Positions 17,523 to 25,339 are shown, counted from the stretch's first letter. The stretch is DNA of 64,000 nt from Kitasatospora sp. NBC_01246 (GCF_036226505.1 NZ_CP108484.1:3968001-4032000), one strand, 5' to 3'. Numbers and translations: made by a program. Notes: generated by a model from the sequence alone, not told the origin.

Positions 17523-17876
17523 CTACCAGGGGCCGTACGGGCCCATGTTGCGCTGGTCGCCCCGGCCACCGCCCCGGTTGGTCAGCTCCCGGATCGCCGG
17601 CCGCACGTCGACCATGTAGACGATCGCGGCGACGAGACCCGCCAGGGTCAGGAAGCTGGTCAGGAAGTTCGCCCCGAACAGCAGGTCCAGCCCGAACGCG
17701 ATGCCCAGGACGGCCAGCCAGAACCCCTTGGTCTTCTTGTCCGTCGCCCGATAGGCGTCCTCCGGGCGGGTGGCCGCGTCGATCAGTGCGAACAACTTGA
17801 AGCCCAGAATGGCGACGGCCAGCCACCAGAACGGGTTCAGGTAGTCCATGCCCAGGATCTGAGCCACTCCGCCCAT
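17523..17876 (-). CDS. DUF2516 family membrane protein
   Basis: 117 aa, three predicted membrane spans: NPFWWLAVAILGFKLFALIDAA, FWLAVLGIAFGLDLLFG and FLTLAGLVAAIVYMVDVRPA. The tail is short, basic and Gly-rich (GGGRGDQRNMGPYGPW). Orthologous by context to mycobacterial Rv0476, which also follows the HBHA and XRE genes. Function unknown. The ATG at 17876 is used, although an internal ATG (MDYLNPF) at codon 10 is possible. 146 bp downstream of the HBHA-like gene on the same strand. Confidence 0.8.
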   Translation of the reverse strand: MGGVAQILGMDYLNPFWWLAVAILGFKLFALIDAATRPEDAYRATDKKTKGFWLAVLGIAFGLDLLFGANFLTSFLTLAGLVAAIVYMVDVRPAIRELTNRGGGRGDQRNMGPYGPW

Positions 17877-18022
17877 CGCGGTCTCCTCTGCGTCTCGGCT
17901 CCGGCGTGCCGACCGTCGTCCATCCTGGCACGACGGACCGCTCGCCACGGTGTCAACGTCCCGAGGTCACCGGATGTGCCCTGCGGGCAGCCCGGTCCCA
18001 CCGGAGTGCGGCGGTGCCGGTG

Positions 18023-18550
18023 CTACTCGGCGGCCTTCTTGGCCCGGGCCTTCTTCGGTGCGGGCTCCTCGGCGGGGGCGACGGCCGGCTCGTCGTCCTC
18101 GACCAGCTCGGCCTCGACCGGCTCGGGGCCCTCGGCGGACTGCGCCGCCCCGACCGGCTCGACCGCGTCGGCCGGGCCACCCCGCTCGACGACGCCCTTG
18201 CCGCGCTCGGCCAGCTCGTCGTAGGCCTCCTTGGCCTTCACCGCCAGCTCGACCGCGCGGCCGACCTGCTGGAGGGCGAAGCTCTGCGCCTTCTCCTGGA
18301 GCACCTTGAGGTCGGCGGGCAGGGTGGTCACGGTGCCCGCGACCTTCGCCTGCGCCTCGACCAGCCTGGCCTGCGCGTCCTGGAGCCTGGCGGCGGCCTT
18401 GTCCTGCGTGCCCTTGCGGTCCGCGGCCAGGGCCTCGACCTTGCCGGGCACCTCGCGCAGCTTCTCGTAGGCGAGGTCGCCCGCGCCGGCGAGTGCGTAG
18501 AGCGGGGTCGGGTCGCTCAGGGTCTTCTTGATCTCGTCCGTGATCGGCAT
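18023..18550 (-). CDS. HBHA-like coiled-coil protein with Lys/Ala-rich C-terminus
   Basis: 175 aa. The N-terminus TDEIKKTLSDPTPLYALAGAGDLAYEKLREVP resembles mycobacterial heparin-binding haemagglutinin. Residues ~45-125 form a heptad-rich Ala/Gln/Glu/Lys coiled coil. Then comes an acidic Glu/Pro/Ala region and a C-terminal cationic patch (PAPKKARAKKAAE), shorter than the heparin-binding repeat of HBHA. No signal peptide. In mycobacteria HBHA is surface-exposed and methylated; in a soil streptomycete the role is unknown. ATG at 18550, 17 bp after the XRE gene stop, so the pair is likely one operon. Confidence 0.8.
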   Translation of the reverse strand: MPITDEIKKTLSDPTPLYALAGAGDLAYEKLREVPGKVEALAADRKGTQDKAAARLQDAQARLVEAQAKVAGTVTTLPADLKVLQEKAQSFALQQVGRAVELAVKAKEAYDELAERGKGVVERGGPADAVEPVGAAQSAEGPEPVEAELVEDDEPAVAPAEEPAPKKARAKKAAE

Positions 18551-18567
18551 GCCGGTCCTCCCGTGGT

Positions 18568-18984
18568 CTAGGTTGCCGAGCCGACGGCGGTCGGACCGTC
18601 GGCCTCGGGGTCGTGCGGCGCCGCGTCCGTGTCCTTGCGGGCGGCGTTCTCCTTGAGGAAGGCGTCGTAGACCGCGAGCAGCGCCTGTTTCTGCTGCTCG
18701 TTGATCAGTGGATCGGCCAGGATCGAGGCCCTCAGCTCCAGGCCCTCACCCCGCCGCTCCTCCAGGATCCCGGCCTGGACGTACAGCGTCTCCGCCGAGA
18801 TCCGCAGCGCCTTGGCGATCTGCTGCAGGATCTCCGCACTCGGCTTGCGCAACCCTCGCTCGATCTGGCTGAGGTAGGGGTTGGACACGCCGGCGGCCTC
18901 GGCGAGTTGCCTCAGCGAGTACTGCGCGTTCCGCCGCTGCTCGCGGATGTACTCGCCCAGCGAGCCGACGTTCAGTGAGGCCAT
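18568..18984 (-). CDS. XRE-family helix-turn-helix regulator (Rv0474 type)
   Basis: 138 aa. N-terminal HTH_3 domain: LGEYIREQRRNAQYSLRQLAEAAGVSNPYLSQIERGLRKPS, with the recognition helix at SNPYLSQIE. The rest is helical with LRASILADPLINEQQKQALLAVYDAFLKENA, a conserved C-terminal feature of this family, ending in an acidic tail. First gene of the XRE / HBHA / DUF2516 cluster. An 11-2-11 palindrome 18 bp before the start codon (19002-19025) is the natural autoregulatory site. Mycobacterial Rv0474 has been reported as a copper-responsive repressor (recalled; not evidence for this gene). Confidence 0.85.
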   Translation of the reverse strand: MASLNVGSLGEYIREQRRNAQYSLRQLAEAAGVSNPYLSQIERGLRKPSAEILQQIAKALRISAETLYVQAGILEERRGEGLELRASILADPLINEQQKQALLAVYDAFLKENAARKDTDAAPHDPEADGPTAVGSAT

Positions 18985-19001
18985 GGGCCCAGCCTGCCCC
19001 A

Positions 19002-19025
19002 CCGTGCTTGCAAATGCAAGCACGG
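19002..19025. promoter_or_regulatory. Palindromic operator of the XRE / HBHA cluster
   Basis: Arms CCGTGCTTGCA and TGCAAGCACGG are perfectly complementary over 11 bp, separated by AA. A degenerate extra half-site GTGCTAGCAA follows immediately. Just upstream of the XRE start codon. Confidence 0.7.
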
Positions 19026-19111
19026 TGCTAGCAACAGCAAACGCGTCGGTGCCGAGTGCTGCCGCCCGCGCGCCTGCGGGAACGTCCGGCCCGCTCAGGC
19101 CGGCGGGCCGC

Positions 19112-19303
19112 CTACTCGTCGCCGCCGCTGGACCGCTTGATGCTCCGGCGGCGGTTCCGCCGCGCGATGTGCAGCAACTCGCCCGCGGCCAGGGTCACCG
19201 CCGCCACCGCGCGGACCCATCGGGGCCCACCCCGATCGGCCCACACGACACAGACGCACCCGCCGATGGCGAGCGCCAGGATCCCGAGCAACAGAACGAT
19301 CAT
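19112..19303 (-). CDS. Small membrane protein (63 aa), hypothetical
   Basis: ATG at 19303. Residues 1-22 form a hydrophobic helix (MIVLLLGILALAIGGCVCVV). A second weak segment, WVRAVAAVTLAAGELLHIA, is followed by a strongly basic C-terminus (RRNRRRSIKRSSGG). The topology suggests a small inner-membrane protein with a cytoplasmic basic tail. No family recognised. Same strand as the XRE gene but 127 bp upstream of it. Confidence 0.5.
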   Translation of the reverse strand: MIVLLLGILALAIGGCVCVVWADRGGPRWVRAVAAVTLAAGELLHIARRNRRRSIKRSSGGDE

Positions 19304-19697
19304 GAGCCCACCCCTGCGGTCGTTCGTCCATCCGTGAGATGGAGTCTTCCGGAGTGGCGACGTTCTACGCGTGGCACGACGGGATTGCCGGGCAGCTGAG
19401 GTGTTCGACCTGCTCGGTGCCGCCGACCGGGTTGCCGTTCGGCGGCACCTGGCCGACGGCCCGGCTTCCTCGAAGCTCCACGCCGGCCGACGGGCCCGAC
19501 CGGCCAGAGCGACGGCACCGGACCCCTCGGACCGGCGGGCGGAAGCCAGGCCGACCGGTGCCCGTCGAGCCGGGGGCGGGGGCCGGCTCCGGACCGCGTG
19601 GCAGGGGCGCGCGCCGTCCAGGATTCGTCGGGACCGCCGGTGCTCCCCGTGGCGGTCGAGGGCCGCGACCAGCGCCGCCCCGACCGACCTCGGCGGA
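19304..19697. other. Intergenic region (394 bp), possible gene remnant at 19339-19460
   Basis: Mostly featureless GC-rich sequence. On the plus strand from the ATG at 19339, the translation MESSGVATFYAWHDGIAGQL followed by RCSTCSVPPTGLPFGGTW has the look of a small conserved streptomycete protein, but the similarity is lost after ~40 codons. This may be a decayed gene; I cannot confirm it. Confidence 0.3.
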
Positions 19698-20822
19698 TCA
19701 GACGGCGTCCGCCACCCGGACCGGCATCAGGATGGAGAAGGTGCCGTCACGGCCGGCCGTGCGGATGGCCAGGGGGGCGATGGGACCGGCGAGTTCGAGG
19801 ACGAGCTGCTCGGGGCCGGCGGCCGGCAGGGCGTCGAGGAGGAAGGCGCGGTTGACGGCCACCCGGAGGTCCCCGGGGGCCGGGTCGCCGTCGGCGGCGA
19901 CGGTGAGCCGCCCGTCCCGGCCGACGGTGAGCACGGTGACCTCGCAGACTCCGCCGTTCGGGCCCGAGGGCAGGCTGCGGGTGGCACCGGACTCGACGGC
20001 GTCGCGCAGCTCGGCGGCGGCCAGGTCGATCCGGTGGACCGGGTCCAGCCGGGTCAGCGAACGGTAGTCGGGGAAGTCGTGGTCGAGGGCGGCACCCTCG
20101 ATCCGGTGGCCGCCGGTCTCGGCCCGGACCAGGCCCGCGCCGAGGGTCAGTTCGGCCTCCTCGGCCCCGGAGCCCAGCAGCGCGCGGATACCGTCGACCA
20201 GGGCGGTCGGAGCGATCGCGGCGACCGGGGCCCAGCCCTCGTCAGGTGCGTCCGGCAGGTCGGGCGCGTCCGGCAGCCGCACCTCGGCGAGCGCCATCCG
20301 GTACCGGTCGGTGGCCACCAGCCGCAGCAGTCCACCCTCCAGGTCGAACAACACCCCTGACAGCACCGGGAGTTCGGGGTCGGCGCCGACCGCGAAGCGG
20401 ACCGCGCCGAGGGCCTCGGCCAGTTCGCGCGCGGGGACGGTGACGGTACGGGCGGCGGGCGTGGCGGTCATGGGGTTCTCCCTCTGGTCGATCAGCATGC
20501 GGATCAGGGAGAGCTCCCGGCGCGCGTCCGCGAGACCGGCCTCCAGCCGGCGCAGGTGGGCGTCGACCACCCGGTGGGCCGCGCCGGAACCGGCTTCCGC
20601 ACCGAGCACGGCCCGGATGTCGGCCAGCGGCAGGCCCACCCGGCGGAGGCGGCAGAGCAGCCGGGCGTCGGCGAGCTGGGCGGGCGCGTACCAGCGGTAG
20701 CCGGTCTGCGGGTCGACCCAGGCGGGGGTGAGCACGTCGGCGCCGTCGTAGAAGCGCAGCGCGCTGACGCCGAGGCCGCTGTCGCGGGCCAGTTCACCGA
20801 TGCTGCGCAGGTCGCTCTCCAT
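19698..20822 (-). CDS. MerR-type regulator fused to DNA polymerase III beta (sliding clamp) domains
   Basis: 374 aa. Residues ~5-75 are a MerR winged helix: SIGELARDSGLGVSALRFYDGADVLTPAWVDPQTGYRWY, then a coiled coil with LRRLEAGLADARRELSLI. From ~125 the chain switches to a DnaN-like fold: VPARELAEALGAVRFAVGADPELPVLSGVLF, LRLVATDRYRMALAEVRLP, and the C-terminal clamp signature VNRAFLLDALPAAGPEQLVLELAGPIAPLAIR ending FSILMPVRV. About 250 aa of clamp, so two of the three clamp domains. ATG at 20822. Possibly a regulator whose effector domain is a clamp fold. Related fusions exist in Streptomyces annotations, but the function is unknown. Confidence 0.85.
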   Translation of the reverse strand: MESDLRSIGELARDSGLGVSALRFYDGADVLTPAWVDPQTGYRWYAPAQLADARLLCRLRRVGLPLADIRAVLGAEAGSGAAHRVVDAHLRRLEAGLADARRELSLIRMLIDQRENPMTATPAARTVTVPARELAEALGAVRFAVGADPELPVLSGVLFDLEGGLLRLVATDRYRMALAEVRLPDAPDLPDAPDEGWAPVAAIAPTALVDGIRALLGSGAEEAELTLGAGLVRAETGGHRIEGAALDHDFPDYRSLTRLDPVHRIDLAAAELRDAVESGATRSLPSGPNGGVCEVTVLTVGRDGRLTVAADGDPAPGDLRVAVNRAFLLDALPAAGPEQLVLELAGPIAPLAIRTAGRDGTFSILMPVRVADAV

Positions 20823-20987
20823 GCCCGGGACTCTCCGGCCTCGACCAGGTCGAGGGTCAAGCCGCGCGGCCGGACCGGACGTGACGATACCGATCGCCGC
20901 CCGTCGGCCACCCCCGGGGCGGCAGGCGCCCGCCACCAACTCGCCGCTCCGTCGTCCGGGTGATTCGGCGAGCCGCGCGGGCCTCAT

Positions 20988-21045
20988 GGTTGAACTTTGA
21001 ACGAAACCGTCCTATGGTGGAGCCAACAAGTTGAAGCCTAAACAA
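20988..21045 (+). promoter_or_regulatory. Promoter/operator region of yceI
   Basis: AT-rich island with a tandem TTGAAC TTTGAAC at 20990-21002 and AAGTTGAAGCCTAAACAA at 21028-21045. The latter resembles MarR-type sites found before YceI genes. No MarR gene is adjacent. Confidence 0.3.
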
Positions 21046-21070
21046 ATGGCTTCGGACCCGAGGAGGAGCC

Positions 21071-21682
21071 ATGGGCCTTTTCAACCGCACCAAGACCGCC
21101 GCCACCGCCACCGCCGTCGTCGAGACCCCGGCCGGACCGGACCTCGCCCACCTCACCGGTGACTGGGCGATCGACACCACCCACAGCGAGGTCGGCTTCT
21201 CGGTGCGCCACGCCATGGTCACCAACGTCAAGGGCCGCTTCACCGAGTACGACGGCAAGCTGCACCTGGACGGCGCCCTCCCGCACAACTCCACCGCCGA
21301 GCTGGTGATCAAGGTGGCGAGCATCGACACCAACCAGGCCCAGCGCGACGAGCACCTGCGCACCGGCGACTTCTTCGCGGCCGAGGCCCACCCGGAGATC
21401 CGCTTCCGCAGCACCTCCGCCGAGCGCCTGCGCGGCGACTCGTACCGGATGACGGGCGACCTCACCATCAAGGGCACCACCCGATCGATCGTCCTGGACC
21501 TCGACTACACGGGCAGCGCCACCGACGCCTACGGCGCCGAGCGGGTCGGCTTCGAGGGGACGGCCGTGCTGGACCGCACCGACTGGGGCCTCAGCTACAA
21601 CGCCGCGCTGGAGACCGGCGGCGTGCTGATCGGCGAGAAGGTCAAGCTCAGCTTCGACATCTCCGCCGTCAAGGCGGCCTGA
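21071..21682 (+). CDS. YceI family polyisoprenoid/lipid-binding protein
   Basis: 203 aa lipocalin-like barrel. Core: LTGDWAIDTTHSEVGFSVRHAMVTNVKGRFTEYDGKLHLDG (the DxxHSxVxFxVRHL/M signature), then ASIDTNQAQRDEHLRTGDFFAAEAHPEIRFRS, then DWGLSYNAALETGGVLIGEKVKLSFDISAVK. No signal peptide; a 30-residue Ala/Thr-rich leader instead, so it is probably cytoplasmic, as for most actinobacterial YceI. Binds long-chain isoprenoid or quinone-like ligands in homologues. ATG at 21071 follows GAGGAG. Stand-alone, with a terminator hairpin at 21714-21751. Confidence 0.93.
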   Translation: MGLFNRTKTAATATAVVETPAGPDLAHLTGDWAIDTTHSEVGFSVRHAMVTNVKGRFTEYDGKLHLDGALPHNSTAELVIKVASIDTNQAQRDEHLRTGDFFAAEAHPEIRFRSTSAERLRGDSYRMTGDLTIKGTTRSIVLDLDYTGSATDAYGAERVGFEGTAVLDRTDWGLSYNAALETGGVLIGEKVKLSFDISAVKAA

Positions 21683-21713
21683 CCCGGCCGACCGCTGTCA
21701 CGGCCCCGCGTTC

Positions 21714-21753
21714 GACCCGCCCCTGCCGACCCCCGAACGGCAGGGGCGGGTTC
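21714..21753. terminator. Terminator after yceI
   Basis: ACCCGCCCCTGCCG (21715-21728) pairs perfectly with CGGCAGGGGCGGGT (21738-21751). It lies between yceI and the convergent LysR gene. Confidence 0.85.
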
Positions 21754-21817
21754 ATGCCGCGAACCGCGCCCGCCCCGGGCCGCGCCCCGAGCCTCCCCGC
21801 CCCACGGCTAAGGACGC

Positions 21818-22783
21818 CTACGCCGCGAGCAGCGCGGCGTCCGCCTCCGCCAGCCAGCTGCCCGCCGGGCGGCTCAGCCAGCCCTCGCGCGCCCCGAGTT
21901 CGGCGGCCGCCGCCTCCAGCGCGGACAGGCCCGGGTGCCGCAGGTCCGACCGGCGCACCAGGCTCACCAGCGTCAACGGCACCGGATCGACCAGTGGCAC
22001 GTTCACCACACCGGGGATCAGCGGGCCCCCGACGGTGGTCAGCATCGGGTCGCCGTGCCGGGTGAGGTAGCGGGCGGTCTCGTCCACCCCGACCGGCGGC
22101 GCGTACGGCGCGGCGGGCGTGAGGCCGTGGTCGCGCAGCAGGCAGGTCCCCAGGTCGGCCCACTCGGTGGTGGCCGGATTGCCCGCGCAGACGTCCACCG
22201 GGTGCCCGGCCAGGTCCGCGAGCCGCAGCGCGGGCCGGTCGGCGAGCGGGTGGCCGACCGCCATCATCACCGAGACCCGCTCCAGCCGGACCGGCGTCTG
22301 GGCCAGTTGAGCACGCAGGCCGGCCGGCAGACCGGCGAAGCGCCCGAACGCCGCATCCAGCCGGTGCGCCGCCAACTCCTCGGCGGCCGCAGCGAGTCCG
22401 CCGAGGAAGCGGGCCAGGATCTCGCCCTCCGGCCAGGCGGCCCGGGCCCGTTCGAGCACCCGGTCGGTGGTCAGGTCCGGCCCGGAGACGTCGCTGTTGA
22501 GGTCGAGCAGCAGTGGGCGCCGCTCGGCACCGTTGACGATCTCGTCGTGCAGGGCCAGCAGCCGGCGGGCCTGCGGCAGCAACCGCCGCCCGGCCGGGGT
22601 GAGGTCGACGCTGCGGGTGGTGCGGGTGAAGAGCGCGTCGCCGAGCAGCTTCTCCAGCGTGCGGACGTCGCGGCTGAGCGCCTGCTGGGCGACGTGCAGC
22701 CGCTGGGCGGCCCGGCCGAAGTGCAGCGTCTCGGCCGTGGCGACGAAGCCGCGGAGCAGCCGGGGGTGCAGGTCATGGGGCAT
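21818..22783 (-). CDS. LysR-family transcriptional regulator
   Basis: 321 aa. Winged HTH at residues 5-65: LHPRLLRGFVATAETLHFGRAAQRLHVAQQALSRDVRTLEKLLGDALF, then TRSVDLTPAGRRLLPQARRLL (linker helix). The effector domain is of the periplasmic-binding type II fold. The recognition helix with QQALSRD instead of SQPALSRQ is an atypical variant. Divergently transcribed from the MFS gene at 22894 across 110 bp, the classic arrangement for a LysR regulator and its target transporter (inference). Confidence 0.92.
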   Translation of the reverse strand: MPHDLHPRLLRGFVATAETLHFGRAAQRLHVAQQALSRDVRTLEKLLGDALFTRTTRSVDLTPAGRRLLPQARRLLALHDEIVNGAERRPLLLDLNSDVSGPDLTTDRVLERARAAWPEGEILARFLGGLAAAAEELAAHRLDAAFGRFAGLPAGLRAQLAQTPVRLERVSVMMAVGHPLADRPALRLADLAGHPVDVCAGNPATTEWADLGTCLLRDHGLTPAAPYAPPVGVDETARYLTRHGDPMLTTVGGPLIPGVVNVPLVDPVPLTLVSLVRRSDLRHPGLSALEAAAAELGAREGWLSRPAGSWLAEADAALLAA

Positions 22784-22893
22784 GGCGGCAGATTAACAAC
22801 AGCCTGATGTGAGTACGGCGAAACAGGTGTTGGACCGGAAGCGGGCGGCTGTTCGAGGCTGGAGCCCTCCCCCACCCCTCCACGAGGAGTTCC

Positions 22894-24198
22894 ATGCCCG
22901 CCTCCTACCGCCGGCTGTTCGCACTGCCCGGTACCGCCGCCTTCACCCTGGCCGGGCTGCTCGGCCGGCTCACGATGTCGATGACCGGCGTCGCCCTGGT
23001 GGTGCTGCTCTCGGAGCGGCGCGGCTCGTACGCGCTGGCGGGCACCGTCGCGGCGGTCGGCCTGGCCACCGGAGCGATCGGCATGCCGCTGCTCGGCCGG
23101 CTGGTCGACCGGTACGGGCAGGCCCGCGTCACCGTCCCGGCCACCCTGTACAACGCCGTCCCGCTCGTCGGCCTGCTGCTCTGCGTCCGGTTCGACGCAC
23201 CGGACTGGACGCTGTTCGTCTGCTGGGCGGCCTGCGCGGCGGCACCGAACCTGGGCGGCATGGCGCGGGCCCGCTGGGCACACCTGTACCGGGACGACGC
23301 GGCGGCCCGGCACCTGGCCAACTCCTTCGAGCAGTCGTTGGACGAACTCTGCTTCATGGCCGGTCCGGTGCTCGCGATGGTGCTCTGCACCACCGTCGCA
23401 CCGGAGGCCGGTCTGCTCGCCGCCGGGGTCTTCGGCAGCGCCGGCGCCCTGCTGTTCGCCGCCCAGCGCCGGACCGAACCCCCGCTCGCGGACCGGCGCC
23501 CCGGCTCGACGCCCGACCGGTCCGGCCCCCACCCCGAGTGCTCGGACCCCGCCGATCGCGCGCACCGGCACGGCTCTCCGCTCCGGACACCCGGGCTGCG
23601 GGTGCTGCTGCTGACCTTCCTCGCCACCGGCGTGGTCTTCGGTTCGATGGAGCTCACCACCGTGGCGTACGCCGACGCGCTCGGCCACAAGCCGCTGGCG
23701 GGCGGGCTGTTGGCGCTGGTGGCGGGCGGTTCCTGCGTGGCCGGACTGGTCTTCGGCCTGCTCCGGCCCCGCCGGGCGGCGGGCGTCCGCTTCCTGTTCG
23801 GCGTCACGGCGATGGCCGTGCTGCTGCTCCTGCCGCTGGCCGCCGGGCTCGGCGGGGCCGGGCTCGTCCTGCTCGGCGCGGCGCTCTTCGTGGCCGGGAC
23901 GGGCACCGCCCCGACCATGGTCACCGGTATGACGCTCGTCCAGGAGCTCCTGCCGGAGAGGCAGATGAACGAGGGCATGGCGGTGGCGGTGTCCGGCATC
24001 GTGGTCGGCATCTCGGCCGGGGCGGCGCTCGCCGGCGCGGTCGCCGAGCACACCGCCCCCGGCACCGGCTACTGGCTGCCGGCCGGCGCCGCCTCGCTCG
24101 CCCTGCTGATCGCCCTGGCCGGCCGCCGCCACCTGCGGACGCCGGCCGCTCCCCCGGCGCCCCGGGGTTCCGGACGGATTGTCAGTGCCGCGCACTAG
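22894..24198 (+). CDS. Major facilitator superfamily transporter (putative efflux)
   Basis: 434 aa, about 12 hydrophobic segments. First helix region FALPGTAAFTLAGLLGRLTMSM, TM2-TM3 loop GMPLLGRLVDRYGQARVTVPA (A-motif variant). A soluble His/Arg/Pro-rich linker at ~190-230 separates two six-helix halves. ATG at 22894 follows GAGGAGTTCC. Placed back-to-back with the LysR gene, so probably its target. Substrate not predictable. Confidence 0.85.
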   Translation: MPASYRRLFALPGTAAFTLAGLLGRLTMSMTGVALVVLLSERRGSYALAGTVAAVGLATGAIGMPLLGRLVDRYGQARVTVPATLYNAVPLVGLLLCVRFDAPDWTLFVCWAACAAAPNLGGMARARWAHLYRDDAAARHLANSFEQSLDELCFMAGPVLAMVLCTTVAPEAGLLAAGVFGSAGALLFAAQRRTEPPLADRRPGSTPDRSGPHPECSDPADRAHRHGSPLRTPGLRVLLLTFLATGVVFGSMELTTVAYADALGHKPLAGGLLALVAGGSCVAGLVFGLLRPRRAAGVRFLFGVTAMAVLLLLPLAAGLGGAGLVLLGAALFVAGTGTAPTMVTGMTLVQELLPERQMNEGMAVAVSGIVVGISAGAALAGAVAEHTAPGTGYWLPAGAASLALLIALAGRRHLRTPAAPPAPRGSGRIVSAAH

Positions 24199-24208
24199 CG
24201 TGCTCGAC

Positions 24209-24694
24209 ATGGAACCGGCGACCATCCGATACGTCCGTGGCGATGCCACCGCGCCCCAGGGCAAGGGCGTGAAGGTGATCGCCCATGTCTGCAACGACCT
24301 CGGCGGCTGGGGGAAGGGCTTCGTCCTGGCGCTCTCACGGCGCTGGCCGGAGCCGGAGGCGGCGTTCCGCCACTGGCACCGGGAGCGCGCGAAGAACGAC
24401 TTCGGCCTGGGCGCGGTGCAGATGGTCCAGGTCGAGCCGTACGTCCGGGTGGCCAACATGGTCGGCCAGCGCGGCATCCGGACGGGCCGGTCGACGGGCC
24501 CACCGGTGCGGTACGGGGCGATCGACTCCGCGCTGGCGGCACTGGCCGGACACGCACTCGCGCTCGGCGCCTCCGTCCACATGCCCCGGATCGGCTGCGG
24601 CCTGGCGGGCGGGCGCTGGGAGCTGGTCGAGCCGCTGGTGACGGCCCGCCTGGTGGATCAGGGGGTGCCGGTGACGGTCTACGACCATGACTAG
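24209..24694 (+). CDS. Macrodomain protein (POA1/ALC1-like ADP-ribose phosphatase or reader)
   Basis: 161 aa. VIAHVCNDLGGWGKGFVLALSRRWPEPEAAFRHWHRE contains the N/D and GGWGKGF loop of the ALC1/POA1 macrodomain class, unlike the NAAN / GGGGVDGAIH loop of the protein at 15021-15656. The second loop is HMPRIGCGLAGGRWELVEPLV. Family members bind ADP-ribose or hydrolyse ADP-ribose-1''-phosphate or ADP-ribosyl-DNA. ATG at 24209 is used; a GTG at 24179 overlaps the end of the MFS gene and would add 10 residues. 10 bp after the MFS stop. Confidence 0.85.
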   Translation: MEPATIRYVRGDATAPQGKGVKVIAHVCNDLGGWGKGFVLALSRRWPEPEAAFRHWHRERAKNDFGLGAVQMVQVEPYVRVANMVGQRGIRTGRSTGPPVRYGAIDSALAALAGHALALGASVHMPRIGCGLAGGRWELVEPLVTARLVDQGVPVTVYDHD

Positions 24695-24712
24695 CCGACC
24701 ACCACCGGTTCG

Positions 24713-25255
24713 CTACCTCCGCGATCCGACCGTCAGTGTGGCGGCGGGCCAGGTGTACTCGTACTCGGGCAGCACGTATCCGCCCGGGAAGACGCCCTCC
24801 TGCTCCGCCGTCCGGTGACCGCCCTCGCGCTCGTAGAAGGCGACCGCCCGGGTGTTGTCGCGCAGCACCTCCAGGTAGAGGTCGGCTCCGGGGTGGCACT
24901 CGGCGACGTGCAGGCGCACGGCGTCGAGCAGCGCGCGGCCGATGCCGCCACCGGTGCGGTCGGGCCGGACGTGCAGGTTGTCGATCAGCACCCGGCCGTC
25001 GGGCTGCGGCACCGCGTAGGCGAACCCGACGGTGCTCCCGGCCTGCTCGGCGATCAGCAGCTCCGGGGTGTTGGCCGGTTCGCCGTAGTCGACGGCCAGC
25101 CGCAGGGCCCACACCTCGTGCCGCTCGGCGGTCAGCCCGTCGCCCAGCGCCCGCGCCGGGACGATGCCGGTGTAGGTGGTCCGCCAGCTGAGGGCGTGCA
25201 GCTCGGCGACGGCCCCGCTGTCGTCCGCGGTGCCGCGGCGGATGGTGATGTCCAT
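24713..25255 (-). CDS. GNAT-family N-acetyltransferase
   Basis: 180 aa. Typical GNAT order: N-terminal ITIRRGTADDSGAVAELHALSWRTTYTGIV, acetyl-CoA pyrophosphate loop in LHVRPDRTGGGIGRALLDAVRLHV (R/QxxGxG/A present as RTGGGIG), and LEVLRDNTRAVAFYEREGG for motif B. Substrate unknown. ATG at 25255. It faces the macrodomain gene (convergent, 18 bp apart) and is divergent from the TetR gene. Confidence 0.88.
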   Translation of the reverse strand: MDITIRRGTADDSGAVAELHALSWRTTYTGIVPARALGDGLTAERHEVWALRLAVDYGEPANTPELLIAEQAGSTVGFAYAVPQPDGRVLIDNLHVRPDRTGGGIGRALLDAVRLHVAECHPGADLYLEVLRDNTRAVAFYEREGGHRTAEQEGVFPGGYVLPEYEYTWPAATLTVGSRR

Positions 25256-25321
25256 GGGACGAGCGTCCCACACGGCCGGACTTGATCATGATCGGACTTT
25301 GCGCCTACAGTCTCCCCATGC

Positions 25322-25339
25322 TTTTGAACGCGTTCGAAA
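25322..25339. promoter_or_regulatory. Palindrome upstream of the TetR gene
   Basis: TTTTGAACGCGTTCGAAA: the central GAACGCGTTC is a perfect 10-bp palindrome, with partly symmetric T/A flanks. It lies in the 183-bp gap between the GNAT and TetR genes, typical for TetR self-operators. Confidence 0.45.

Noticed and set aside
19339-19460. Possible plus-strand gene remnant with translation beginning MESSGVATFYAWHDG
   Set aside because: About 40 codons look like a small streptomycete protein from memory, but similarity ends and no search was possible; kept only as a note on the intergenic entry.
22471-24582. A 703-codon minus-strand open frame opposite the MFS and macrodomain genes
   Set aside because: Same artefact: Gln/Gly/Arg-rich translation with no domain, opposite well-supported coding regions.
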